From Flavobacterium fryxellicola (GTDB taxonomy: Bacteria > Bacteroidota > Bacteroidia > Flavobacteriales > Flavobacteriaceae), in the NCBI RefSeq assembly GCF_900143245.1, contig NZ_FRDK01000007.1, positions 1-64,000 on the forward strand: 64,000 bases of DNA, written 5' to 3'. The notes under the pieces were generated by a model, which saw nothing but the letters and a program-made list of their open reading frames with translations, searched no databases and was not told the origin of the DNA. The position numbers and the translations under genes were made by a program. The number at the start of each line of letters is the position of its first letter. Within the stretch, counting starts at the first letter, position 1. Positions 37,388 to 46,784 of the stretch are shown one piece after another.

Positions 37388-40231
37388 ATGAACTCTGAAA
37401 AAAAACACACTAAATTGACCAAATGGTTCTTTAAAAGGCCAAAAATAACGGGAGTAATTACGTTCTTATTTTTGAGTTTTATTGCCGGTTTTATCGTAGT
37501 ACAGCAATATAAATTGATAAAAGAAGACGAGCAGAACGAAATGAACACGATTCTTCATGTCGTGCATCAAAACATTGAACAATCTCTTAAAAATTGTTAC
37601 ACCACCACCCTGACTTTAGCACTAACGATCAACAGCAGCGGGATTCCTGAAAATTTTGACAGTGTTGGCAAAACACTAATGGACTCAAATGCTATCATCA
37701 GTGCGGTTCAGTTAGTTCCCAACGGAATTATAAAATACGTTCATCCCATTAAAGGGAATGAAGCAGCTATGAATTTAAATATTCTAGCGGATCCTTATCT
37801 TAAAAAGGAAGCTTTAAAATCAATTGCAACTCAAAAAATGTATTTTGCAGGGCCTTTAAAATTAAAGCAGGGCGGAATGGGAATTGTAGGAAGGTTTCCA
37901 ATTTTTAAGAACAATAAATTTTGGGGTTTTTCAGCCGTTATAATCAAATTAGAAACGCTTTTAAAATCATCGGGTATCAATAATATAGATGATTCAAAAT
38001 ATTATTTTCAATTTTCAAAATATGATCACGCAAAGCAGAAAGAAATTTTTTATTTACCTAATAAAAGTGATTTTGAAAATAAATATAACGTTTCAATAAA
38101 AATTCCAGATGGTAATTGGAAGTTACACATCATCTATAAAAATCAAAATTATCTGTATTCTCAAATTTTAATTCCTGGAATCATTGGAATCATTATCGCC
38201 GGACTTTTTGGTGTCTTAATATTTACGCTTTTAAAAATACCTAAAGAATTGCAATCATTAGTAAACATTCAGGCTACTAAACTGTTGAACTCTGAAATAA
38301 AATTTGGAGCTATTTTCGATCAAGCAGCGGTAGGAATTGCTCATATAGATTCCTTTACAGGAACTTTTATTGAAATCAACAACCAGTATTGCCAATTGTT
38401 AGGTTATTCACAGAAAGAAATGAAAGATCGTACCTTTCATTCCGTAACCCATCCTGAAGATTTAGAAGAAGATCTGATTAATCTTCATAAATTACGGAAT
38501 GGAAAAATAAAAGCGTATGCACTCGAAAAACGCTACATTACAAAAGAGGGTGCTATTGTTTGGGTGAATCTTACAGTATCGCCACTCCTGAAAAAAAATA
38601 ACAAAGTGACAAGTCATATCTCTATTGTTGAAGATATTACTCTAAAAAAAGAAGCTGAAAAACTAATTCAGAAAAGTGAAATACGCTTTAAAAGCTTATT
38701 CGAAGATTCGCCAATACCATTATGGGAAAAAGATTTCTCTGAGGTGAAAAATTATTTACAAGAACTAAATCTGATCAACAAAGCACCAGAAATAGTTTCT
38801 AACTACTTTAATAAACATCCTAAAGTTTTGGTGAAATGTATTTCTTTAGTTAAAATTATTGCTGTTAATAATTCGTGCCTAAAGCTATATCAGGTTGAAA
38901 CCAAAGAGCAAATAGCCGCTAACTATCCAAAATTAATAAATTGCGACTTTGCAAAGGCTTTTGTAGAAATAGTAGTAGCGATTACGCAAGGCCAAAAACA
39001 AGTTTTTATTGATTCCATCGTACAAAATTCAAAAGGTGAAAATATAGATGTAAATTTAAGATGGAATACAATCCGTGGTTATGAAAAATCATTGGAGCGA
39101 ATCATTGTTTCTACAGAAGATATTACAGAGCGCATTGCCAGCGAAAAAATTATCCTTGACACAAAACAAAGAGTAGAATCTTTAATTAATACCATTGACG
39201 GAATAGTTTGGGAATGCGATGCTAAAAGCTTTTCGTTTAATTTTATAAGCAGAAAGGTAGAAACTATATTAGGATATACGCCTGAGGAATGGCTTGCAGA
39301 ACCTACATTTTGGCAGGATCATATCTACTCGGAAGACCTAGAAAGGGTTCGGAATTATTGCAAACTGAAAACAGAACAAAATTTAAACCATGATTTTGAA
39401 TATCGAATGGTTGCCAAAGACTGTTCGATTGTTTGGCTCAGAGACATCGTAAACGTAGTAATAGAAAATGACAAAGCGGTTAGCTTACGTGGTATTATGA
39501 TTGACATAACGAAAACTAAAGAAGCGGAAAAAGAGCTGAATACTTCCTTTACTATGGTCACCGAGCAAAATAAAAGATTACTGAATTTTTCCTATATTGT
39601 TTCCCATAATTTAAGATCACATACTAGCAATATTGCCTCTATCGTTTCTTTGATTGAATCCTCTACATCTGAAGAAGAAAGAGAACAAATGATGCAATTA
39701 TTAAAAACTGTTTCCTGTTCTCTCAACGAAACCATGGTTCATTTAAATGAAGTAATAAATATCAGGAATAATATTGGACTAGTATCAGAATCTTTGAATC
39801 TAGGAAACTATATAACAACGGTTAAAAATGTGCTTTCTGAACAAATCACCATTAATAAAGTAACTATAAGTACTGATATACCTGAGGATACCTTCATTAA
39901 TTATAACCCAGCTTATCTGGAAAGTATACTTTATAACATCATTTCAAACTCAATTCGGTACAGGCATCCTTCTCGTAAACCCTGCATAAACATTTCTTTA
40001 GCAGTTGATAACGGGAGGAAAGTCCTTCAAATTTCAGATAATGGCATAGGTATTGATCTTGTGAGAAATGCGGACAAAATTTTTGGGATGTACAAAACTT
40101 TCACGAACAATTCTGATTCCAAAGGAATTGGATTATTTATCACCAAAAATCAAATTGATGCTATGGGAGGAAATATTACCGTAGAAAGCGAACCGAATGT
40201 TGGAACTACATTTAAAATTTATATTCAATGA
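37388..40231 (+). CDS. CHASE- and PAS-domain sensor histidine kinase
   Basis: This 947-residue inner-membrane sensor has a transmembrane segment near 19-40 and a periplasmic CHASE domain (VHPIKGNEAAMNL, YFAGPLKLKQGGMGIVGRFP). A second membrane segment follows at about 258-282, then three PAS domains (about 300-425, 430-590, 600-720). The kinase core has the phosphate-accepting His H740 in SHNLRSH, an N box (NIISNSIRYRH), DNGIGI and GIGLFITKNQ. CHASE domains bind small extracellular ligands. The stop overlaps the response regulator start by 4 bases (ATGA), which pairs the two. Confidence 0.92.
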   Translation: MNSEKKHTKLTKWFFKRPKITGVITFLFLSFIAGFIVVQQYKLIKEDEQNEMNTILHVVHQNIEQSLKNCYTTTLTLALTINSSGIPENFDSVGKTLMDSNAIISAVQLVPNGIIKYVHPIKGNEAAMNLNILADPYLKKEALKSIATQKMYFAGPLKLKQGGMGIVGRFPIFKNNKFWGFSAVIIKLETLLKSSGINNIDDSKYYFQFSKYDHAKQKEIFYLPNKSDFENKYNVSIKIPDGNWKLHIIYKNQNYLYSQILIPGIIGIIIAGLFGVLIFTLLKIPKELQSLVNIQATKLLNSEIKFGAIFDQAAVGIAHIDSFTGTFIEINNQYCQLLGYSQKEMKDRTFHSVTHPEDLEEDLINLHKLRNGKIKAYALEKRYITKEGAIVWVNLTVSPLLKKNNKVTSHISIVEDITLKKEAEKLIQKSEIRFKSLFEDSPIPLWEKDFSEVKNYLQELNLINKAPEIVSNYFNKHPKVLVKCISLVKIIAVNNSCLKLYQVETKEQIAANYPKLINCDFAKAFVEIVVAITQGQKQVFIDSIVQNSKGENIDVNLRWNTIRGYEKSLERIIVSTEDITERIASEKIILDTKQRVESLINTIDGIVWECDAKSFSFNFISRKVETILGYTPEEWLAEPTFWQDHIYSEDLERVRNYCKLKTEQNLNHDFEYRMVAKDCSIVWLRDIVNVVIENDKAVSLRGIMIDITKTKEAEKELNTSFTMVTEQNKRLLNFSYIVSHNLRSHTSNIASIVSLIESSTSEEEREQMMQLLKTVSCSLNETMVHLNEVINIRNNIGLVSESLNLGNYITTVKNVLSEQITINKVTISTDIPEDTFINYNPAYLESILYNIISNSIRYRHPSRKPCINISLAVDNGRKVLQISDNGIGIDLVRNADKIFGMYKTFTNNSDSKGIGLFITKNQIDAMGGNITVESEPNVGTTFKIYIQ

Positions 40232-40623
40232 CAAAAAAAGCAATCTGGATAGTTGACGATGATGCCATTTACCAAATTATAGTGAACAAAATAATTCAAA
40301 GGTCAGAAATGTTTTCGGCGATTTCCTCTTTCAAAAATGGAAAAGACGCTATTAACAACTTGCAACGAGCTGCAGCAACTAATGACGAACTTCCAGACAT
40401 TGTTTTATTAGATATCAATATGCCTATAATGGATGGATGGGAATTTATGGAAGCAATGGCACTTATAAAACCTAAATTGAATAAAGAAATCGTCGTCTAT
40501 ATTGTCAGTTCCTCAATTGCCGTTGAAGATAAAAACAAATCAAAGTCGTACGAAAATATTTTAGGATACATCTCCAAGCCTATTACTGTCAATGATTTGG
40601 TATTAATTGCTTCAAATGATTAA
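40228..40623 (+). CDS. Single-domain response regulator
   Basis: This 131-residue receiver domain stands alone, with no DNA-binding output. The acidic pocket is DDD at 10-12, the phosphorylated Asp is D62 (LLDINMPIMDGWEF), and the conserved Lys lies in YISKPI. It overlaps the sensor kinase gene and is its likely partner. As a lone receiver it would act through protein contacts or as a phosphorelay step. Confidence 0.93.
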   Translation: MTKKAIWIVDDDAIYQIIVNKIIQRSEMFSAISSFKNGKDAINNLQRAAATNDELPDIVLLDINMPIMDGWEFMEAMALIKPKLNKEIVVYIVSSSIAVEDKNKSKSYENILGYISKPITVNDLVLIASND

Positions 40624-40680
40624 AAAAAGAACACAATGAAGCCTCACAAAAAATATTAAGTGATAGTGTAAGAAATAACA

Positions 40681-41226
40681 TCAGTGAAATTCTTTTTTTA
40701 TTTCTTCTAATGTTTTAGTGGTATAGACGAGTTCATTGATGATTTGTTGTCTCAAAAGGGCAATATCATCACAATCAAAATATCGGGCCCATGAAGTTAA
40801 AGTAAGTAAATTTCGAACTTGTTTGATGCGCTTAGTAGTCTCAAAACCAGTTCTCAAAATTGCTTTTTTATCATAATCTGGATTATTTTTATGCTGATAA
40901 TTAACGGTTTTATTTGAGAAATTTACTTGTAAATAGTAGAGTTCTTCCAAAGCATTATCTGGATAAAAGTGGTCCCAAGGGGCGAAACCTAATTTAATTT
41001 TAGAAAGAGTTGTTGGATTTAATGGTTCAAGACGCCATTTGCTGTTTGCTAATCGTCCCCAATGATTGGACAGGCGAAACATTCCTGTTTTAGTGTAATA
41101 ATACTTACTTCCCGATTTGCTGTCATACTGAATTTTCAATCCGCTAATAGCATCAACGGACACTTCATCAAAAACGCAGAAAGTATTTTTGAAGGAATTA
41201 GGGTTTGGCCGAAAAATTTTTTCCAT
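40681..41226 (-). CDS. Hypothetical protein, 181 residues
   Basis: No domain was recognised. The sequence is rich in Tyr, Trp and Lys. It has a central stretch LSNHWGRLANSKWRLEPL and a helical C-terminus with a RIKQVRNLL segment. No signal peptide or membrane segment is present, so it is probably cytoplasmic. A minus-strand -7 box (TATCTTTG) sits 4 bases from the ATG. Codon use and length suggest a real gene. Confidence 0.7.
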   Translation of the reverse strand: MEKIFRPNPNSFKNTFCVFDEVSVDAISGLKIQYDSKSGSKYYYTKTGMFRLSNHWGRLANSKWRLEPLNPTTLSKIKLGFAPWDHFYPDNALEELYYLQVNFSNKTVNYQHKNNPDYDKKAILRTGFETTKRIKQVRNLLTLTSWARYFDCDDIALLRQQIINELVYTTKTLEEIKKEFH

Positions 41227-41230
41227 GTGG

Positions 41231-41287
41231 CAAAGATAATCAGAAAGTCCAAATCGTAGAAAGACAAACTATATTTGATTAACTTTG
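41231..41287. promoter_or_regulatory. Divergent promoter region with -7 boxes on both strands
   Basis: On the minus strand, TATCTTTG (41231-41238) ends 4 bases before the start of the 181-residue gene, suggesting a leaderless mRNA. On the plus strand, TATATTTG (41270-41277) and TAACTTTG (41280-41287) both match the consensus upstream of the gene at 41317. Confidence 0.55.
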
Positions 41288-41316
41288 CCCACTAGAATTA
41301 CTAAAATAAACGGATT

Positions 41317-41562
41317 ATGACTAAAGCTTCTGAAGAAAGAATGTTACAAAAAGGTATTTACACCGGAATTATGGAAAAAGATGAAAATAACAACTTTTTT
41401 TGTGGTGTGTATCTTTTAGATTATAAAATGGCACAAAAACATGCTGTTGGAGATTATATCACTATAAAATCAATCATTGAAAATCCAAGTGATATCAGTT
41501 ACAACAAATATCCAAAAAAATCAAAAAACTTCGATAAAGCAAATAACAAGCCACAGCAATAG
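41317..41562 (+). CDS. Small hypothetical protein, 81 residues
   Basis: A short soluble protein with a beta-rich middle (GIYTGIMEKDENNNFFCGVY, HAVGDYITIKSII) and a Lys-rich tail. No family was recognised. It has its own promoter-like boxes 30-40 bases upstream and a clear ATG. Confidence 0.62.
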   Translation: MTKASEERMLQKGIYTGIMEKDENNNFFCGVYLLDYKMAQKHAVGDYITIKSIIENPSDISYNKYPKKSKNFDKANNKPQQ

Positions 41563-41657
41563 TTGATTTTAGCTTTTAAATTTTTTAAACAGGAACGGTA
41601 AAAAGTACTTTTTTTTTAAAATTTATTGGTGTGAAACCAAAAAAATAAAAAAAAGTG

Positions 41658-41665
41658 TACCTTTG
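41658..41665 (+). promoter_or_regulatory. -7 box of the J-domain/KTSC gene
   Basis: TACCTTTG matches TAnnTTTG, 71 bases before the gene start at 41736. Confidence 0.5.
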
Positions 41666-41735
41666 CAAAAAATTTGTCGATTTTGAAATCAAATTATATT
41701 GATTTTATAGTAAAAGACAAGTAGTTACCTTATTT

Positions 41736-42176
41736 ATGAAAAAAATAGTTGAATACCGCAAACTGCTGAATGTAGACAAAACTGCAGAGCTAAAAGATTT
41801 GAAAACGATTTATCGTAATGCGATGAAGGAAGCGCATCCCGACAAATTTTCGGGTGATGAAGCTGGATTAAAAGCTGCTGAAGAAAATAGTAAAAAAATT
41901 ATTGAAGCGTATCACTTTTTGGTAAGTATCAATCCTGAGACTATAAAAGCAAACTTACCAGAATATACTGAAACCATTTCTACATCAACAATCTCAGACT
42001 ATAAGTTTGTTGAAGGAAGATTAATCATCAATTTCTCAAACGGTAGTGTTTATGAATACATTAGTGTCCCTAAAGCAACTTACGTAAAAATGGTCAACGC
42101 GGATTCTCCTGGAAGATTTGCAAAAAGACACATTCTGAATTCGTTTACTTGGAGAAAAACAATCAATCAAGATTAA
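41736..42176 (+). CDS. J-domain protein fused to a KTSC domain
   Basis: This 146-residue protein has two parts. The N-terminal J domain carries the HPD motif at 34-36 (KEAHPDKF), which stimulates Hsp70 ATPases. The C-terminal KTSC domain has the SNGSVYEYISVPKATYVKM pattern. KTSC domains are often linked to lysyl-tRNA synthetases and phage proteins, and their role is unclear. The J domain suggests a DnaK co-chaperone role with an unknown client. An intrinsic terminator follows 21 bases later, so it is a single-gene transcript. Confidence 0.87.
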   Translation: MKKIVEYRKLLNVDKTAELKDLKTIYRNAMKEAHPDKFSGDEAGLKAAEENSKKIIEAYHFLVSINPETIKANLPEYTETISTSTISDYKFVEGRLIINFSNGSVYEYISVPKATYVKMVNADSPGRFAKRHILNSFTWRKTINQD

Positions 42177-42197
42177 TTTTTTACCACATAAAATTTT

Positions 42198-42225
42198 AAA
42201 GCATCCTTAACAAGGGTGCTTTTTT
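42198..42225 (+). terminator. Intrinsic terminator after the J-domain/KTSC gene
   Basis: AAAGCATCC (42198-42206) pairs with GGGTGCTTT (42214-42222), with one G-U pair and a 7-base loop. A run of T follows. Confidence 0.8.
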
Positions 42226-42592
42226 GGTTTCAAAACACTTCTTTTCTTCTATTATCACATTTTAAAGGATTTATACTTCAAATCATAGTACGACAAGATT
42301 TTAAAATATTTCCGTATCACTATTTTTGAACCTCATAAAAAAAATATTTTTTTTTACCGACTTAACAATGGTTAAATCACACCAAAACAGATTCATTTTT
42401 CATTTTTAAATGTTTTTTATTGCTGCGTTAAAAAACGTAACTGCTACCATTGGCATCCGCTGTAAAGGTTACAGCTAACAACTATTAGCGCCTAAAACGG
42501 CCTAATCAATTCATTTCAAACAATACATAATTAATTGTAAATTATAACAAAAATTTAGGTTCTAAAATGAATTATATTTTATATTTTTTAAA

Positions 42593-42600
42593 TACTTTTG
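42593..42600 (+). promoter_or_regulatory. -7 box of the DUF4369/thioredoxin-like gene
   Basis: TACTTTTG matches the Bacteroidota -7 consensus, 28 bases before the ATG at 42629. Confidence 0.55.
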
Positions 42601-42628
42601 CAGACTTAACTCAATTAACTAATTAATA

Positions 42629-43792
42629 ATGAAAAAAATAATTCTATTACTTTCGGCAACTGTTGTTTTAATTTCTTGTAGCAAAGTTGGCAAAGACGAG
42701 TACATCATTTCGGGAACTGCAACAGGAATTGAAAATGGTAAAACAATTATCTTAGAAACACAAGATGCAACTGGAATGATCTTACCAAAAGATACTGTAA
42801 AAGTTGAAAATGGGAAATTTGAAATGAAAGGAACAATTACTGAACCTTCATTTTACACCATTCAATTAGAGGGAGCACAAGCTAAAATACCTTTTATATT
42901 AGAAAATGGCGAAGTAACTATTGCTATTAATAAAGATAGTATTCAAAAATCGAAAGTATCAGGAACGTATAATAATGATGAGTATGTAACTTTCAATGAG
43001 GAAATCACTAAAGTTCAAAAGAAACTGATGGATTTTCAAAATAAAAACATGGAAGCTATGAATGCTGCACAACAAACTAAAGATACTGTTGTTATCAATG
43101 GTTTGATGAAAGAATTTGCAAAGATTCAAGAAGAAGTTGGTGTAGCTTCAAAAGCAAAATATGTTACTTACGCTGAAACACATCCAAAATCATTCATTTC
43201 TGCTTTGATTATTCAAGGAATGTTAAATGACCCAACGGCTGATGTTGCAAAATCTGAAAAATTATACAACGGATTAGAGGAGTCATTGAAAAAGACTAAA
43301 CCAGGCTTAGCCATCAAAACCAAACTAGCTGAAATCAAAGCACCTGCGGCTGTTGGAGCAACTGCCCCAACAACGGACGGTAAATGAAGAGCAGATTTTT
43401 CCGCTCCTAATCCAGAAGGGAAAATAATTTCTTTAAAAGAAAGTTTAGGTAAGGTAACAATAATTGATTTCTGGGCATCTTGGTGTGGTCCTTGTCGTCA
43501 AGAAAATCCAAATGTTGTAGCGCTTTACAAAGAATTACACAGTAAAGGGCTGAACATTATAGGCGTATCTTTAGATAAAGATGCCAAAGCTTGGAAAGAA
43601 GCAATTGCAAAAGATAAATTAACTTGGAATCAAGTTTCAAATTTAAAGTTTTGGGATGAACCCATCGCAGCACAATACAAAGTGGAATCTATTCCTGCTA
43701 CTTTTATTTTAGATGCTTCAGGACATGTAGTCGCAAAAGATTTGAGAGGCGATGCTCTTAGAGCTAAAATAGTAGAACTTTTAGCAAAATAA
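42629..43792 (+). pseudogene. DUF4369/TlpA-like thiol-disulfide oxidoreductase interrupted by in-frame TGA
   Basis: The frame from 42629 encodes a lipoprotein signal (LLLSATVVLISC) and a DUF4369 domain, then stops at TGA 43385-43387 (codon 253). The same frame continues without further stops to TAA at 43790-43792. It encodes a full thioredoxin-like domain with IIDFWASWCGPCRQEN, including the WCGPC active site, and VESIPATFIL with the cis-Pro. Without the TGA the protein would be 387 residues, the normal length for these periplasmic, envelope-anchored oxidoreductases. The TGA may be a nonsense mutation (for example from CGA) or a sequencing error. As read, the catalytic domain is lost. A strong terminator follows. 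Confidence 0.85.
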
Positions 43793-43813
43793 ACGGCTTC
43801 TTTAGTAGAAATG

Positions 43814-43842
43814 AAAAAAATCTCCCTAGTGGAGATTTTTTT
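43814..43842 (+). terminator. Intrinsic terminator after the thioredoxin-family gene
   Basis: The stem AAAAAAATCTCC pairs with GGAGATTTTTTT across a CTAGT loop. The structure can work on either strand. Confidence 0.85.
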
Positions 43843-43897
43843 ATTTTATTCAATACCAATACATTAAAAATAATACTGAAATTAAGTGCAAATTTAG

Positions 43898-43928
43898 TTT
43901 GGAAACTTCAAAACTGTTTCTATATTTG
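43898..43928 (+). promoter_or_regulatory. Promoter of tRNA-Tyr
   Basis: TTTG (43898-43901) and TATATTTG (43921-43928) are separated by 19 bases, a full match to the Bacteroidota TTTG-N19-TAnnTTTG promoter. They lie about 40 bases before the tRNA. Confidence 0.75.
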
Positions 43929-43966
43929 CACCCGGTTAGCACAATAAGCAATGCTTATTGAGTCTT

Positions 43967-44047
43967 GGGGAGATACTCAAGCGGCCAACGAGGGCAGACT
44001 GTAAATCTGCTGTGTAAACTTCGTAGGTTCGAATCCTACTCTCCCCA
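43967..44047 (+). tRNA. tRNA-Tyr, anticodon GTA
   Basis: The acceptor stem GGGGAGA pairs with TCTCCCC. The anticodon stem GCAGA/TCTGC encloses the loop CTGTAAA (anticodon GTA). A long class II variable arm, as expected for bacterial tRNA-Tyr, is followed by the T arm GTAGG-TTCGAAT-CCTAC and the discriminator A. CCA is not encoded; CTA follows. A terminator lies immediately downstream. No sign of an integrated element at its 3' end was seen. Confidence 0.95.
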
Positions 44048-44351
44048 CTAAAACGCTGTAAGCAATTGCAGCGTTTTTTTTATAGCACTAATTAATCAAA
44101 ATTGGCCCCAGACTGCTATTGTCTAACCTACTTATCCGTACACGTTTTAATATTGAATTATCCGCTACTACTAAACCATTATGGAATCTCAAATTTCGAA
44201 TTTACTTTTTACTGCTATGGCAAAAAAAATAAATTCAGTTTAAGTAGTTCTATTAGTTTTCACCCGTAGTAGAGAATTTAAGGGATGTGACATAAAAAAA
44301 TCCAAATCAGTTATAAATGATAGGGTTTTGATACTACATAACTAATTTCTA
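44048..44351. other. Intergenic region after tRNA-Tyr
   Basis: Apart from the terminator at 44051-44081 nothing is recognised. The rest is AT-rich and lies at the 3' end of the minus-strand dehydrogenase gene. Confidence 0.5.
44051..44081 (+). terminator. Intrinsic terminator of tRNA-Tyr
   Basis: AAACGCTG (44051-44058) pairs with CAGCGTTT (44069-44076), followed by further T residues. It starts 3 bases after the tRNA. Confidence 0.85.
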
Positions 44352-45395
44352 TTACAAGGTCGCCATATCAATCACAAAGCGATACCGTACATCCCCTTTT
44401 ATCATACGATTGTAAGCATCATTAATATTTTTGATATCAATCATTTCAATTTCTGAAACAATTCCGTTCTCAGCGCAGTAATCAAGCATTTCCTGAGTTT
44501 CAGGCAAACCGCCAATCAAAGAGCCTGCTAGACTTTTTCTACCACCAATTAAGCTAAAAGCATGAATCTCATAAGGTGTTGGCGGTACGCCCACACAAAT
44601 ATGTACGCCATTTACTCTTAATAAGGACAAATATAAATTCAAATCATGCGGTGCAGAAACGGTATCAAGAATAAAATCAAAATATCCAGTAGCACTTTTT
44701 AGTTGTTCTTCATCTGTGGTTACAATGAACTTATGGGCCCCGAGTTTTTTTGCGTCTGCTTCTTTTTCTGGAGACGTACTCAAAACGGTAACTTCAGCAC
44801 CGAATGCAACACCAAATTTAACTGCCATGTGTCCTAAGCCTCCTAATCCTAAAACAGCCAGTTTATGACCTTTTCCTACCTTCCAATGCTTCAGTGGGGA
44901 ATAGGTTGTTATCCCAGCACAAAGCAACGGTGCTACAGCGGCTAAATCTAATTTTTCAGAAACGCATAATACAAAATCCTCATGTACCACGATCGTGTTA
45001 GAATAGCCGCCATAAGTAGGTGTTTTTCCATCTTGTCCTATAGCATTATAGGTTGCCGTACTACCATTTAAACAAAACTGCTCTAATCCCTCCTGACAGT
45101 TTTCGCATGTTCTACATGAGTCTACCAAGCAACCCGTACCTGCTAAATCTCCAATTTGAAACTTTTTGACATGGCTGCCTACTTTTATCACTTTCCCTAC
45201 AATTTCATGACCAGGAACCATCGGGTAAATAGCTCCTCCCCAATCGTCTTTTATTTGGTGAAGATCACTATGACAGACACCACAAAACTGAATGTCAAAT
45301 TGAACATCGTGCGGTCCTACCTCACGTCTTTCAAAGTTCCAAGGAGCTAAATCTGCTTTAGAATCTTTTACTGCGTATCCTTTCGTTGGTATCAT
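44352..45395 (-). CDS. Zinc-dependent NAD(P)-linked alcohol dehydrogenase (YahK/CAD-like)
   Basis: This 347-residue medium-chain dehydrogenase has the catalytic zinc site in CGVCHSDLHQI and PMVPGHEIVGKV, and the structural zinc cysteines in DSCRTCENCQEGLEQFC. The dinucleotide motif is LGLGGLGHMAVKF. This pattern fits the cinnamyl alcohol dehydrogenase/YahK branch, usually NADPH-dependent aldehyde reductases. The physiological substrate is unknown. It is a single gene on the minus strand. Confidence 0.92.
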   Translation of the reverse strand: MIPTKGYAVKDSKADLAPWNFERREVGPHDVQFDIQFCGVCHSDLHQIKDDWGGAIYPMVPGHEIVGKVIKVGSHVKKFQIGDLAGTGCLVDSCRTCENCQEGLEQFCLNGSTATYNAIGQDGKTPTYGGYSNTIVVHEDFVLCVSEKLDLAAVAPLLCAGITTYSPLKHWKVGKGHKLAVLGLGGLGHMAVKFGVAFGAEVTVLSTSPEKEADAKKLGAHKFIVTTDEEQLKSATGYFDFILDTVSAPHDLNLYLSLLRVNGVHICVGVPPTPYEIHAFSLIGGRKSLAGSLIGGLPETQEMLDYCAENGIVSEIEMIDIKNINDAYNRMIKGDVRYRFVIDMATL

Positions 45396-45522
45396 ATTTA
45401 TTGTTTTTTATAAAATTATGAATTTTATTTCGGCTCCAGTTTTAAACATTTTATATAATTCCCACTTCTTCCTGCTTTTTAAAATGCGAAATGAGTTCCT
45501 AAAAACACAACATTCTGGTTTA

Positions 45523-46413
45523 CTAGTCATGTTTATTACCGTTCCTTAAAATTCCACCACTAGCCTCTTTAATGTATTGAATAAACATAAATGCATGGGG
45601 ATCTAGTTTACTAATTTCCTCCTTGATTCGCAAAAGCTCGAGTCGGGTAACTACGGTAACAATGATATCACAATCTTTTTTGACCTCGAAATTATCTGGT
45701 AAATAGCCTCTTTCCCCCTTGATAATAGTAATTCCTTTTCCTAGCTTTTGTACGATTAACGATTTAATTAATTCACTTTTGGAAGAGATGATATGCAATG
45801 AAGTGTACTGCTCTAATCCGTGAGAAATATAGTCTAGAGACTTTACAGCTGAAAAATAAGTTACGATAGAATACAATGCCGTAGAAATACCAAAAGACCA
45901 TGCAGCTGCGAGAAACAATAACGTATTCATGGCGAAAATAACCTCTGATACATTGAGACCAATTTTTTTAGTTGTCAATAATGCTATTATTTCTACGCCA
46001 TCAGCTGTCGAACCACTACGAATACACAATCCCATGCCAACACCAATAAGACAACCACCAAATAAAGCAATCAATAGTGGATCTGACGTGACAGGAGCAA
46101 CATTAAAAAAAGTCATACTAAAAGCAATTAATAAAAAAGTAAGCAAACTTTGTATAGCAAAAGTTTTACCCAACATTTGCTTGCCGATAAACAAAAAAGG
46201 AATATTAAATACTAATACTAAAATCCCAAAAGGCCACTTGGTAATTTCATGAACTAAAATTGCAATACCAATTATACCGCCATCTAAAAATTTATTAGGT
46301 ATCATAAACCCCTTTAATGCTAGAGTTATCAAGGCTACTCCTACTAAATTTAAAATAATATTTTTAAAATAAAAAATTTTTTTCCAGTTGATTGAATTGT
46401 GATCAGTAATCAT
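45523..46413 (-). CDS. YitT family membrane protein
   Basis: This 296-residue protein has five or six transmembrane segments in the first 200 residues (LKGFMIPNKFLDGGIIGIAI, GVGMGLCIRSGSTADGVEII). A C-terminal cytoplasmic DUF2179 domain follows (IISSKSELIKSLIVQKL, GERGYLPDN). The family's function is unknown and transport has been suggested. The gene stands alone and diverges from the 147-residue protein/cyclase pair. Confidence 0.9.
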   Translation of the reverse strand: MITDHNSINWKKIFYFKNIILNLVGVALITLALKGFMIPNKFLDGGIIGIAILVHEITKWPFGILVLVFNIPFLFIGKQMLGKTFAIQSLLTFLLIAFSMTFFNVAPVTSDPLLIALFGGCLIGVGMGLCIRSGSTADGVEIIALLTTKKIGLNVSEVIFAMNTLLFLAAAWSFGISTALYSIVTYFSAVKSLDYISHGLEQYTSLHIISSKSELIKSLIVQKLGKGITIIKGERGYLPDNFEVKKDCDIIVTVVTRLELLRIKEEISKLDPHAFMFIQYIKEASGGILRNGNKHD

Positions 46414-46784
46414 AAGGATTTATTTTAATTATAATCCATTCGCTTTACTAAAGTAACAAAATAAGCTTAATTAATTGGTTAATAAAGAGTTGTAATTAAT
46501 ATTTTTTTAATTATTTGCGTTTTTTTAACTCCTCTAAATACCGGTATTACTTTTGAATCCATTCAATTCTGATTCTTCCTGTGAGAATTCCATTCTTATT
46601 TTTTTACAGTATAATAATTCAACTACAATTCATAATAAGATAATGTGATTAAAATCTGCAAAAAATAAACTAAATTTGATAGAACAAGTAGACCAAAATA
46701 CTAAAAATCAATACCTTATCTACGCTGCCCCATTCTAAATTGGTCTATTTAAATTAATATTATTAACTATTAAATATATTAATT
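46414..46784. other. Divergent intergenic region
   Basis: These 371 bases hold a -7 box TAAATTTG at 46671-46678 for the plus-strand pair. No gene or structured RNA was recognised. Confidence 0.4.
46671..46678 (+). promoter_or_regulatory. -7 box upstream of the small protein-cyclase pair
   Basis: TAAATTTG matches TAnnTTTG, leaving a leader of roughly 100 bases before the gene at 46785. Confidence 0.45.

Larger units (their letters stand above)
42177..42628. other. Intergenic region between the J-domain gene and the thioredoxin-family gene
   Basis: Contains a terminator (42198-42225), a 7-bp perfect hairpin GCTGTAA/TTACAGC (42459-42475), and a -7 box close to the next gene. No gene is supported in these 452 bases. 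Confidence 0.5.

Noticed and set aside
43385..43387. Selenocysteine at the in-frame TGA
   Set aside because: The TGA is not at a redox position (the active site is the downstream WCGPC) and no selenocysteine insertion stem was recognised after it.
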